NCBI RefSeq assembly: GCF_030817535.1 | Contig: NZ_JAUSZL010000002.1 | Coordinates: forward strand, 5,890,001-5,954,000 | Source of the DNA: Streptomyces sp. V3I8 | Lineage (GTDB): Bacteria; Actinomycetota; Actinomycetes; Streptomycetales; Streptomycetaceae | DNA length: 64,000 bases | Reading direction: 5' to 3' | Part shown: positions 1-8,298 of the stretch, in pieces | How positions within the stretch are numbered: position 1 is the stretch's first letter | How the letters are laid out: every line of letters starts with the position of its first letter | Translations under genes and position numbers: made by a program | Notes under the pieces: generated by a model | The model's database searches: none | The model's input: only the letters and a program-made list of their open reading frames with translations | What the model was told of the DNA's origin: nothing

Positions 1-17
1 ACAGCGGAGGGTGTCCG

Positions 18-635
18 TCAGATCCCGTCGCCTCTCGCCCGGCGATGCAGGAGCCAGGTACCGCCCGCGGCGGCGACGGCCAGGGCCGCCACTCCCGCCG
101 CGGTCTGCACGGGGTCGGGGCCGAGTGCGCCGCCGACCCCCGTCTTCACACTCCCCCGCGGATCGACCCGCGGATCGACCCGTGGGTCGGTCCGCGGATC
201 GCCCTGCGGATCGCCTTGCGGGTTCCCCTGCGGGTCGGCCCGCTGCGGACTGCTCTCCTGCGGCCTGCTCTCCTGGGTGGAGGTGAGCGTGACCACCAGG
301 TCCGCCGTCATCGGCGGGCCGCTCGAACAGCGCGCGACGATCTCGTACGTGCCCGGCTGCGCGGACGGCGGCACCTCGAAGTGGCCGACCGCGTCGCCCT
401 CGTGCGCGCTGGGGATCAGCGTGAACCTGCCCGCGCCGACGGCGCCGGCGTCCCCGGACACCGCGTCGCGCGCCCCGCACGCCGCCGTGTTCACCGTGAC
501 CTCGGCGCCGGGCACGACGGTGGCCGGGTACAGCTCGACGGACCCCGCGCCGGCCGCCCCGTACGCGGACGCCGCGCAGAGGCCCGCCGTGGCGACGGCG
601 AGCGCGGTACCGGTCAGCAGACGGGCTGTGCGCAT
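18..635 (-). CDS. Secreted, membrane-anchored protein with Pro/Asp repeat stalk
   Basis: A 205-residue protein when started at the ATG at 635, which has an AGGAG box a few bases upstream; the reading frame continues upstream without an SD, so the longer form is unlikely. Residues 1-28 form a signal peptide ending near an Ala-rich cleavage site. An Ig-like beta domain with two Cys (an ACG and an ARCSS context) follows. Next comes a low-complexity stalk of PQGDP, then TDPR/VDPR units encoded by 12-base direct repeats. The C-terminus is one hydrophobic segment followed by HRRARGDG, so it probably sits in the membrane with the Ig-like part outside. There is no sortase motif. Function unknown; a surface or cell-wall protein is inferred. 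Confidence 0.75.
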   Translation of the reverse strand: MRTARLLTGTALAVATAGLCAASAYGAAGAGSVELYPATVVPGAEVTVNTAACGARDAVSGDAGAVGAGRFTLIPSAHEGDAVGHFEVPPSAQPGTYEIVARCSSGPPMTADLVVTLTSTQESRPQESSPQRADPQGNPQGDPQGDPRTDPRVDPRVDPRGSVKTGVGGALGPDPVQTAAGVAALAVAAAGGTWLLHRRARGDGI

Positions 636-914
636 CGTGCTTGCTCCTGTCGAGGGGGCGGACCCGCGACCCTCGTGCGCCGCTGCGTCGGTCACGCCCT
701 TGCCCTACCGAGGTAAGTGGCAGTCGGGGGCACCCGCCTCCTGATGTCACGTCGGAAGTGCGGTGAACGGGTGTCGTCCGGCCGTCCCGCGCGCATCGGC
801 CGGTGACGTTTCGCCAGGTCACCGCCGTGTCCGGGGTGTAAGGGCAGAAAGAACCAGGAGGCGGCGGGCGGCACGTGTGAACGGGTGACCGGGGCCTGCG
901 CGACTCAGGTTCGG

Positions 915-944
915 GCTTGACCTCAAGTTTGGTCGAGGTGTGAG
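915..944 (+). promoter_or_regulatory. SoxR/MerR-type operator-promoter
   Basis: The sequence contains TTGACC (917-922), then an imperfect dyad CCTCAAG..GTCGAGG with a 19-base spacer before a GAGGCT -10-like hexamer (942-947). A long 19-20 base spacer overlapped by a dyad is the hallmark of MerR-family activated promoters, and CCTCAAG half-sites match known SoxR boxes. The -10 ends six bases before the ATG of the FMN reductase, so the transcript would be leaderless. I recall that the S. coelicolor orthologue (SCO2478) is a SoxR target; not checked here. Confidence 0.75.
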
Positions 945-953
945 GCTCGCTCC

Positions 954-1565
954 ATGAACCCCACCACGGACGTTCCCGCCCCCTCCGCCGAACCCCTGAA
1001 GGTCGCCGTCATCCTCGGCAGCAACCGGGAGGGCCGCTTCGGTCCCGTCGTCGCCGACTGGCTGCTCGGCCGGTTCCGCGGCCGTGACGACCTCGTGGCC
1101 GAGGTGGTCGACACGGCCGACGCGCGGCTGCCGACGGCCCTGTCCTCCTCCCCGTCCCCGGAGGTGGCCGCCGAACTGGCGAAGGTCACCCCCAGGCTCG
1201 CCGGGGCGGACGCCTTCGTCGTCCTGACCCCCGAGTACAACCACTCGTTCCCCGCCTCGCTCAAGGCCCTCATCGACTGGCACCACGAGGAGTGGCACGC
1301 CAAGCCCGTCGGTTTCGTCTCGTACGGCGGGGTCTCGGGCGGCCTGCGTGCCGTCGAGCAGCTCCGCCAGGTCTTTGCCGAGCTGCACGCCGTCACCGTC
1401 CGCGACACGGTGTCCTTCCACCACGCGGGCGCGTCCTTCGACGACGCGGGCCGGCACCGGGACCCGGCGGCCCCGGACGCGGCGGCGAAGGCGATGCTGG
1501 ACCAGCTGGCGTGGTGGGCGTCGGCGCTGCGGGCCGCCAAGGCGGTGCGCCCGTACGGGAGCTGA
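954..1565 (+). CDS. NAD(P)H-dependent FMN reductase-family flavoprotein
   Basis: A 203-residue protein of the NADPH_FMN_red (flavodoxin-like) family. The N-terminal ILGSNREGRFG segment is the FMN-phosphate loop, and LTPEYNHSFPASLKALIDW is the conserved isoalloxazine-binding motif, followed by FVSYGGVSGG. Such enzymes reduce flavins or quinones with NAD(P)H. The upstream SoxR-type operator implies induction by redox-cycling compounds, for example endogenous pigments or antibiotics. The start ATG follows the -10 element almost directly and no SD is visible, fitting a leaderless mRNA. The gene converges on the next one with a 14-base gap. Confidence 0.9.
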   Translation: MNPTTDVPAPSAEPLKVAVILGSNREGRFGPVVADWLLGRFRGRDDLVAEVVDTADARLPTALSSSPSPEVAAELAKVTPRLAGADAFVVLTPEYNHSFPASLKALIDWHHEEWHAKPVGFVSYGGVSGGLRAVEQLRQVFAELHAVTVRDTVSFHHAGASFDDAGRHRDPAAPDAAAKAMLDQLAWWASALRAAKAVRPYGS

Positions 1566-1579
1566 GGCCGACGCCCGCT

Positions 1580-2494
1580 CTATTCGGTGTCGGCGAGGGC
1601 TTCCGCGACCGCCCGGTGCCCCACCGCCGCGAGGACGGGATTGGTGACCCGGTAGTGGTGCTCCGCCGTGAGCCCGAAGTACAGGGCCCAGCCGCGCCCG
1701 CGGGCCCAGGTCGCGTCGTCGGCCCCGGCGGCGTCCCGGAACAGGCGCCGTGTCCCGGGGGTGAGGACGGCCCAGGCGGCGAGCACGTCGGCCGCCGGGT
1801 CGCCGGTGCCGAGCCCGCCGAAGTCGATGACCGCGCTGAGCCGGCCCTGCCGGGCCAGCAGGTTGCCGGGCAGGAGGTCACCGTGCAGCCACACGGGGGC
1901 GCCGTCCCACCGGGGGACCCGCAGGGCGTCCTCCCAGGCGGCGGTCGCGCCGGCCGCGTCCGCGCGGCCGTCCGCGCCCAGGTCGCGGATGGCCGCGCGG
2001 ACGCGGTCGTCGTCGGTGAGCGGGCCGCCGCGCCAGGACGGCGGCCCGCCGACGGCGTCGACCGCGCGCAGCGCCGCCACGAACCGGCCCAACGACACGG
2101 CGGCGTCGGCGAGCCGGGTGCCGTCGGTGAACGGCGCGTCGTGGACGTTGTCGCCGTCCAGCCAGCGGAACACGCCCCACGGCAGCGGGTACCCCTCCCC
2201 GGGTGCTCCTTCGGCCAGCGGCTCGGGCACGGCCAGCGGGAGGTGGGGTGCGAGCCGGGGCAGCCACCGCTGCTCCTTCGCCACCTGCCCCGCTCCGCCG
2301 GGCAGCCGGGGCAGCCGTACGACCATGTCGTCGCCGAGCCGGTACATGGCGTTGTCGGTCCCGGCCGACACCACCCGCTTCACCGGCAGCCCGGCCCACG
2401 CGGGAAACTGCCCCGCGACGAGCCGCTCCACCAGTGCCGCGTCGATGTCGAGCTCGTCGGGGTGCATCTTCGGGGCGGGGGAGGGCGGCGGCAT
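1580..2494 (-). CDS. Aminoglycoside phosphotransferase-family kinase
   Basis: A 304-residue APH-fold protein. N-terminal TDNAMYRL and MVVRLPR carry the ATP lysine-equivalent region; the catalytic loop is WLHGDLLPGNLL with D and N, and the metal motif is IDFGGLGTGDPAAD. This family phosphorylates aminoglycosides, macrolides or small metabolites; the subclass with RLPR and WLDGDN is usually annotated as aminoglycoside phosphotransferase, but the substrate is not known. I start at the ATG at 2494, preceded by GGAG; an ATG at 2467 is an alternative. The open frame extending to 2698 runs through a repeated intergenic sequence and is unlikely to be coding. Confidence 0.85.
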   Translation of the reverse strand: MPPPSPAPKMHPDELDIDAALVERLVAGQFPAWAGLPVKRVVSAGTDNAMYRLGDDMVVRLPRLPGGAGQVAKEQRWLPRLAPHLPLAVPEPLAEGAPGEGYPLPWGVFRWLDGDNVHDAPFTDGTRLADAAVSLGRFVAALRAVDAVGGPPSWRGGPLTDDDRVRAAIRDLGADGRADAAGATAAWEDALRVPRWDGAPVWLHGDLLPGNLLARQGRLSAVIDFGGLGTGDPAADVLAAWAVLTPGTRRLFRDAAGADDATWARGRGWALYFGLTAEHHYRVTNPVLAAVGHRAVAEALADTE

Positions 2495-2547
2495 GGGGCT
2501 CCGTGGGCCGGGACGTCGACTGCGGGCGCGGGCGCGTCGTGGCCGGC

Positions 2548-2674
2548 CGCGCGGTTCCCCGCGCCCCTGAAAGACAAGGGCTGCCGGAGCGTAACGGGAC
2601 GGACGGCCGAGCCACCACGGCTTTTCCGCGCAGGCAGCTGCCGGGGCCCCGTACGGGGCGCGGGGAACCGCGCG
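2548..2674. repeat. Perfect 20-bp inverted repeat with 87-nt spacer
   Basis: The left arm 2548-2567 (CGCGCGGTTCCCCGCGCCCC) and the right arm 2655-2674 are exact reverse complements. They lie in the spacer between the divergent-looking end of the reductase gene and the start of the phosphotransferase. The core GGTTCCCCGCGCC resembles a short motif that I recall as very common in Streptomyces intergenic DNA. Confidence 0.8.
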
Positions 2675-2699
2675 CTCGGCCCGCGGCGGCCCGGCCACC

Positions 2700-4865
2700 T
2701 CAGCCCGTCGCCCTCTCCGCCGCCGTCGGCACCCGTTCCAGCCGCACCGCGCACGCCTTGAACTCCGGCATGCGGGACGTCGGGTCGAGGGCCGGGTTGG
2801 TCAGGGTGTTGGCGCGGCCCTCGCCCGGCCAGTGGAACGGCATGAACACCGTGTCGGGCCGGATCGCGGTGGTGATCCGCGCGGGCGCCACCGCCCGCCC
2901 GCGCCGGGACACGATCGCCAGGGGCTCCCCCTCCACGGCCCCCAGCCGCTCGGCCAGCCGGGGATGCAGTTCCACGAAGGGGCCGGGCGCGGCGGCGTTC
3001 AGCTCGTCGACGCGGCGGGTCTGGGCGCCGGACTGGTACTGGGAGACCACCCGGCCCGTGGTCAGCAGCACCGGGTACGCCTCGTCGGGCTCCTCCGCCA
3101 GCGGCCGGTGGTGCACGGCCACGAAACGGGCGCGCCCGTCGGCGGTGGCGAACCGGTCGAGGAACAGGCGGGGCGTTCCGGGGTGGACCGCAGGCACTTC
3201 GCCCCCCTCGCCCCCTTCACCGGCGGAACCGGCGGAACCCGCGGAGCCCTCCGCCGGGCAGGGCCAGAACACCCCCTGCTCCTCCGCCAGGCGCCGGTAC
3301 GTGATGCCCGAGTAGTCGGCGGGGCCGCCCGCGCTGGCCCGGCGCAGTTCCTCGAAGACCTCCTCCGGGTCCGTGGGGAAGCCCTTCTCCACGCCCAGCC
3401 GGTCGGCCAGTTCGTGCATCACGTGCAGATCGCTGCGGATGCCGTCCGGCGGCGTGATCGCCTGCCGGCGCAGCAGGACCCGGCCCTCCAGGTTGGTCGT
3501 CGTGCCCGTCTCCTCGGCCCACTGGGTGACGGGCAGCACGACGTCCGCGAGCTCCGCCGTCTCGGAGAGCACCACGTCGGCGACGGCCAGGAAGTCGAGC
3601 GAGCGCAGCCGTTCCTCGATGTGGGCGGCCCGGGGCGCGGACACCACCGGGTTCGACGCCATCAGCAGCAGCGCGTGGATGTCGGTGCCCATCGCGTCGA
3701 GCAGCTCGTACGCGCTGCGGCCGGGACCCGGCAGCGAGTCCGGGTCGACGCCCCACACCTCGGCCACGTGCCGCCGCGCCGCCGGGTCGTCGAGCTTGCG
3801 GTAGCCGGGCAGCTGGTCGGCCTTCTGGCCGTGTTCGCGCCCGCCCTGCCCGTTGCCCTGCCCGGTGAGGCAGCCGTACCCGGAGAAGGGCCGCCCCGGC
3901 CGCCCGGTCGCCAGGCACAGGTTGATCCACGCGCCGACCGTGTCCGTCCCCTTGGAGTGCTGCTCGGGTCCGCGCGCGGTGAGCACCATCGCGGATTCCG
4001 GCTCGCAGAACATCCGCACCGTCTCGCGGAGTTCGGGAACGGACACCCCCGTGATCCGTTCCACGTACTCCGGCCAGTGCGCCATCGCCGCGGCCCGCGC
4101 CTCCTCCCAGCCGCTCGTGCGCTCCCGGATGTACGCCTCGTCCGTACGCCCCTCCGCCACCACGAGGTGCAACAGCCCCAGCGCCAGGGCGAGGTCCGTA
4201 CCCGGGCGGGGTGCCAGGTGCAGGTCGGCCTGTTCGGCGGTGCGGGTGCGGCGCGGGTCGACGACGATCAGTCTGCCGCCGTTCTCCCGCAGTTCCGTGA
4301 GGTAGCGCAGAGCGGGCGGCATGGTCTCGGCGAGGTTCGAGCCGACCAGGACGACGCACCCCGCCTTCGGGATGTCCTCCAGCGGGAAGGGCAGTCCCCG
4401 GTCCAGGCCGAAGGCCTTGAGACCGCCGGCCGCCGCGGACGACATGCAGAAGCGTCCGTTGTAGTCGATCTGCGAGGTGCCGAGCACGACCCGGGCGAAC
4501 TTGCCGAGCGTGTACGCCTTCTCGTTGGTCAGCCCGCCCCCGCCGAAGACCCCGCACGCGTCCGGACCGTGCTCCGTACGCGTACGGGACAGCCCCTCGG
4601 CGATCCGGTCGAGCGCCTCGTCCCAGCCGGCCGGCCGCAGCACGCCGTCCGTCCGGACCAGCGGGGTGGTCAGCCGCACCCGGGACGACAGCAGCGCGGG
4701 CGCGGTCCTGCCCTTGCCGCACAGGGCGCCGCGGTTCACCGGGAAGTCGGCGCGCTCCGTCACCTCGACCACGGTGCCGCCCACGCCGTCCGGCACGGGC
4801 GTCAGGTTCATGCCGCACTGCAGCGCGCAGTACGGGCAGTGGGTGGGCGTCACGGAGGTCTGCAT
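2700..4865 (-). CDS. nasA: Molybdopterin oxidoreductase, assimilatory nitrate reductase type
   Basis: About 721 residues. The N-terminus has a 4Fe-4S motif CPYCALQC..ALCGKG, followed by the molybdopterin oxidoreductase domain and a C-terminal molydopterin dinucleotide-binding domain (VLLTTGRVVSQYQSGAQTRR). NGRFCMSS carries the probable Mo-ligating Cys typical of NarB/NasA enzymes. The reaction would be nitrate to nitrite in the cytoplasm. No nitrite reductase lies next to it, but a sirohydrochlorin chelatase-like gene, needed for siroheme of nitrite/sulfite reductases, is 1.1 kb away. A Gly/Ser/Glu-rich insert occurs near residue 540. I chose the ATG at 4865 (MQTSVTP); an ATG at 4886 is in frame. 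A formate dehydrogenase-like role is the alternative. Confidence 0.82.
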   Translation of the reverse strand: MQTSVTPTHCPYCALQCGMNLTPVPDGVGGTVVEVTERADFPVNRGALCGKGRTAPALLSSRVRLTTPLVRTDGVLRPAGWDEALDRIAEGLSRTRTEHGPDACGVFGGGGLTNEKAYTLGKFARVVLGTSQIDYNGRFCMSSAAAGGLKAFGLDRGLPFPLEDIPKAGCVVLVGSNLAETMPPALRYLTELRENGGRLIVVDPRRTRTAEQADLHLAPRPGTDLALALGLLHLVVAEGRTDEAYIRERTSGWEEARAAAMAHWPEYVERITGVSVPELRETVRMFCEPESAMVLTARGPEQHSKGTDTVGAWINLCLATGRPGRPFSGYGCLTGQGNGQGGREHGQKADQLPGYRKLDDPAARRHVAEVWGVDPDSLPGPGRSAYELLDAMGTDIHALLLMASNPVVSAPRAAHIEERLRSLDFLAVADVVLSETAELADVVLPVTQWAEETGTTTNLEGRVLLRRQAITPPDGIRSDLHVMHELADRLGVEKGFPTDPEEVFEELRRASAGGPADYSGITYRRLAEEQGVFWPCPAEGSAGSAGSAGEGGEGGEVPAVHPGTPRLFLDRFATADGRARFVAVHHRPLAEEPDEAYPVLLTTGRVVSQYQSGAQTRRVDELNAAAPGPFVELHPRLAERLGAVEGEPLAIVSRRGRAVAPARITTAIRPDTVFMPFHWPGEGRANTLTNPALDPTSRMPEFKACAVRLERVPTAAERATG

Positions 4866-5027
4866 ACGGCCCAGCGTGCGTCGCACGTGTTACGCGGCGG
4901 CGCGCACCCCGTTACGCGGCAGGCACGGAGACCTCCCCGCACGGACCGGCCGGCCGTGAGGGCGTCCCGCCCGCGGGTCCGCTCCCCGCTCCCCGCCGCC
5001 CGCCGCCCACCGTCCGCTTTCCGCCGG

Positions 5028-5777
5028 CTACCGTGCGGCGGCCGCCGCCAGCGCCCGTTCCACGCCCGGCTCCTCGGGGCCCAGGAACATCGGATCCGGC
5101 TCGAACACCACGTCCAGGAGCGCCTTCCCGGCCGCGACCACCTCGCGCGCACCGCCGTAGTACCAGGTCACGTCGTGCACGTCGTCCACGCCGACCCCGT
5201 ACGACTCGACGCCCGCCTCCTGGCAGAGGGCGACCGCGCGCCGGATGTGGAAGCCCTGGCTGATCAGTACGGCCTCGTCCACGCCGAAGATCTTCTTGGC
5301 GCGTACGCAGGAGTCCCAGGTGTCGAAGCCGGCGTAGTCGCTGACGATGCGCCCGTCCGGCACCCCGCGCTCCGTGAGGTAGGTGCGCATCGCGTCCGGC
5401 TCGTCGTAGTCCTCGCGGCTGTTGTCGCCGGTGACCAGCACCACCTTGACACGGCCGGACCGGTACAGCCCGGCCGCCGCGTCCAGCCGGTGCGCGAGGT
5501 ACGGCGAGGGCTCGCCCTGCCACAGGCCCGCCCCGAAGACGACCGCGACCTCGGTGCGCGGCACGTCCGCCGTCGTCCTCAGCCGGTCGCCCGCGGCCGT
5601 GTACATCCAGGTCGCCGGGAGCAGCCCGAGCACGCACCCGGCCATCACGGCCTGCACGGCGCGCCGCCGTCCGGTCCGGGTACGCGGCAGCCGCAGCAAC
5701 CCGGACACCCTCATCGACCGCAGCGCCTGCGGCAGCTTCGGCGCCTGCGGCGGCTTCGGCAGTCTCGGACGACGCAT
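5028..5777 (-). CDS. SanA/YdcF-family (DUF218) membrane-anchored protein
   Basis: A 249-residue protein. Residues 1-40 are basic and Pro-rich, then a single hydrophobic segment (AVMAGCVLGLLPATWMYTAAG) acts as signal anchor. The DUF218 domain follows with AVVFGAGLW, PSPYLAHRLDAAAGLY, VLVTGDNS, DTWDSCVRAKKIFG and ISQGFHIRRA, all classic SanA motifs. The E. coli homologue affects envelope barrier function (vancomycin exclusion); ElyC relatives act in lipid-carrier metabolism. A GGAGGGA box precedes the ATG at 5777. Exported topology and an envelope role are inferred from the family. Confidence 0.85.
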   Translation of the reverse strand: MRRPRLPKPPQAPKLPQALRSMRVSGLLRLPRTRTGRRRAVQAVMAGCVLGLLPATWMYTAAGDRLRTTADVPRTEVAVVFGAGLWQGEPSPYLAHRLDAAAGLYRSGRVKVVLVTGDNSREDYDEPDAMRTYLTERGVPDGRIVSDYAGFDTWDSCVRAKKIFGVDEAVLISQGFHIRRAVALCQEAGVESYGVGVDDVHDVTWYYGGAREVVAAGKALLDVVFEPDPMFLGPEEPGVERALAAAAAR

Positions 5778-5963
5778 GGACGGTCCCTCCCCGGGTGGCC
5801 TCCCCCCGGGAGACGCCGCCCACGGTGATCCGGTTCACTCCGCACAGGTCACGCGCCCCGCCCACGGCGCCTCACACCTGCGCGCACCCCGCCGTGAAGC
5901 CCCGGAAAAGCTCCGTCACTGCGGCGCAACGGCGAGGCAACCTCGTACCGGCACCCTTGAGGC

Positions 5964-6740
5964 ATGACGGCGCACCGCACGAACCGCATCAGCAACCGGC
6001 TCCCCGCCCCGCCCGCGCTCGTCCTGGTGGGGCACGGCAGCCGCGACCCGCGGGCCCTGAGCACCATCAGGACCCTCATGGAGCGGATCCGCGAGCTGCG
6101 CCCCGGCCTGCCCGTGCACCTCGGGCACATCGAGCTGAACGCGCCCCTGCTGCCCGACACGCTCGCCGCCCTCGGCACCGGTGACGCGGTCCTCGTACCG
6201 CTGCTGCTGAGCCGCGGTCACCACGTCAAGCAGGACATCCCCGAGGCCGCGGCCGCCTCGCCGGCGCGCACCCGGATCGCCGCGCCGCTCGGCCCGCACC
6301 CGCTGCTCGTCGAGACGCTGCACGCGCGGCTCGTGGAGGCCGGGTGGCGCACGCCGGGCGACGCCGAGCGCCGGACGAGCGGCGTCGTGCTCGCCGCGGC
6401 CGGCTCGCGCGACCCCGACGCGGCCGTCGACACCCGCCGTACCGCCGGGCTGCTCGCGGACCGCCTCGGCGTCCCGGTCGTGCCCGCGTACGCCTCCGCC
6501 GCCGCCCCCACGGTCCCGCAGGCCGTACGGGACCTGGCCGCCCGGGGCCGCCACCGCGTTGCCGTGGCCTCCTACTTCACGGCCCCGGGCCGCTTCTCGA
6601 CCGAGTGCGCGGCAGCCGCTCCCCGGCTCGCCGCCGCCCCCCTGGGGGCCCACCCGGCGATGGCCCGCCTCGTCCTGCACCGCTACGAGCAGGCGCTCGC
6701 GGCCCCGGCGAGCACGCTGCGGGCACTGGCCCCGGCGTAA
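5964..6740 (+). CDS. Sirohydrochlorin chelatase/CbiX-like protein
   Basis: A 258-residue protein with two tandem CbiX-type halves. VLVGHGSRDPRA (about residues 22-33) is the metal-binding His motif, GHIELNAPLL and LVPLLLSRGHHVKQDIP supply the second His pair, and a divergent repeat (VLAAAGSRDPDAAVDTRR) forms the second half. The family inserts Fe or Co into sirohydrochlorin in siroheme or cobalamin synthesis. The nearby nitrate reductase supports a siroheme role. A TTGAGG box precedes the ATG. Metal specificity cannot be read from sequence. Confidence 0.82.
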   Translation: MTAHRTNRISNRLPAPPALVLVGHGSRDPRALSTIRTLMERIRELRPGLPVHLGHIELNAPLLPDTLAALGTGDAVLVPLLLSRGHHVKQDIPEAAAASPARTRIAAPLGPHPLLVETLHARLVEAGWRTPGDAERRTSGVVLAAAGSRDPDAAVDTRRTAGLLADRLGVPVVPAYASAAAPTVPQAVRDLAARGRHRVAVASYFTAPGRFSTECAAAAPRLAAAPLGAHPAMARLVLHRYEQALAAPASTLRALAPA

Positions 6741-6818
6741 GCGCTCCGCTCGGACCGGGGCGTTCGGCCACGGCGCACCCGCGCCCCGATTGTCGGTGGC
6801 TCCGCTTACTGTCGAGAC

Positions 6819-8177
6819 ATGGAAGGCACCAGCACCGACACCACCCACCCCCCACTCGCGTACGAGCACCGGACCCCGCCCCCCTCCTACGACCCCACGG
6901 CGGTGGCCCGCTGGGCCACCGAACCGGACAAGCGCCCCGGCCGCACCGCCTTCCAGCGCGACCGCGCCCGCGTCCTGCACTCCTCCGCGCTGCGCCGTCT
7001 GGCGGGCAAGACCCAGGTCGTCACCCCCGGAGCCCGCAGTCAGGCCTGGGACGCCACCCCCCGCACCCGGCTGACCCACTCCCTGGAGTGCGCCCAGGTC
7101 GGCCGCGAGCTCGGCGCCGCCCTCGGGTGCGACCCCGACCTGGTCGAGGCCGCCTGTCTCTCCCACGACCTCGGCCACCCGCCCTTCGGGCACAACGGGG
7201 AACAGGCGCTGAACGAGTTCGCCGAGGACTGCGGCGGCTTCGAGGGCAACGCCCAGTCGCTCAGACTCCTCACCCGCATCGAGCCCAAGCGCTTCGTGCG
7301 CGGCGAGACCGTCCCGTCGGCGGCCGTCGTGGCCGGCGACGACCTCGTCAGCGTCGGCCTCAACCTCACCCGCGCCACCCTCGACGCCGCCACGAAGTAC
7401 CCCTGGCCGCGCGGCGCCCACCCCACCGACCCGCACTCCCCGAAGTTCGGGGTCTACGAGGACGACCGCCCCGTCTTCGACTGGATCCGCGCGGGCGCCC
7501 CCGGCACCCGTACGACCTTCGAGGCACAGGTCATGGACTGGGCCGACGACGTGGCGTACTCGGTGCACGACGTCGAGGACGGCCTGCACGCGGGCCACAT
7601 CGACCCCGGCTGCCTGCAGGCCGAGCCCGAGCGGCAGGAGGTCTTCCGGGTCGCCGTGGGGCGGTACGTGGCGGCGGACACCGACCCCGCCGAGCTGGCG
7701 GCGGCCCTGGACCGGCTCCTGGAACAGGAGTGGTGGCCGCACGGCTACGACGGCTCGGCGATCGCCCAGGCCAGGCTGAAGGACGCCACCAGTCAGCTCA
7801 TCGGCCGGTTCTGCCTCGCCGCGGAGGGCGCCACCCGGGCCGCGTACGGGACGGACCGGCTCACGCGCTACGGCGCCGAGCTGGTCGTACCGCGCGCGGC
7901 CCGCCTGGAGTGCGCAGTCCTCAAGGCCGTCGCCGACCGGTACGTCATGCAGCGCGCCGAGCAGGAGCTGCTCCGCGTCGACCAGCGGATCGTCGTCGCC
8001 GAGCTGGCCGAGGCACTCACCGAGCGGGCGCCGGAGGGCCTGGACCCGCAGTTCCGCGCCCTGTTCGACCGGTCGCCCGACGACCGCGCCCGCAAGCGGG
8101 TGATCGTCGACCAGATCGCGTCGCTCACGGACGCCGCCGCGCGCTCCCTGCACGCGAGACTCAGGGCGCGGGTGTGA
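6819..8177 (+). CDS. dgt: Deoxyguanosinetriphosphate triphosphohydrolase-like protein
   Basis: A 452-residue HD-domain dNTPase. RTRLTHSLE supplies the first His, [15 protein letters not shown] is the HD motif with the downstream HN pair, and [18 protein letters not shown] carries the last metal Asp. The enzyme hydrolyses dNTPs to deoxynucleosides and triphosphate. It lies upstream of dnaG with one flavoprotein gene between, an order conserved in many actinobacteria. The N-terminal [17 protein letters not shown] motif is the usual start of the family domain. Housekeeping nucleotide pool control is the likely role. Confidence 0.92.
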   Translation: MEGTSTDTTHPPLAYEHRTPPPSYDPTAVARWATEPDKRPGRTAFQRDRARVLHSSALRRLAGKTQVVTPGARSQAWDATPRTRLTHSLECAQVGRELGAALGCDPDLVEAACLSHDLGHPPFGHNGEQALNEFAEDCGGFEGNAQSLRLLTRIEPKRFVRGETVPSAAVVAGDDLVSVGLNLTRATLDAATKYPWPRGAHPTDPHSPKFGVYEDDRPVFDWIRAGAPGTRTTFEAQVMDWADDVAYSVHDVEDGLHAGHIDPGCLQAEPERQEVFRVAVGRYVAADTDPAELAAALDRLLEQEWWPHGYDGSAIAQARLKDATSQLIGRFCLAAEGATRAAYGTDRLTRYGAELVVPRAARLECAVLKAVADRYVMQRAEQELLRVDQRIVVAELAEALTERAPEGLDPQFRALFDRSPDDRARKRVIVDQIASLTDAAARSLHARLRARV

Positions 8178-8298
8178 CGTCCGGAGGGGGACGTGACCCC
8201 AGGGAGCCCTGATGGCCTGATCGGCCCACCCCCTCTTCCCCCATCACGCTGCGTGCGGGACGCTCGCAGGTGGCGACACCGTTACGAGGAGGCATCAA

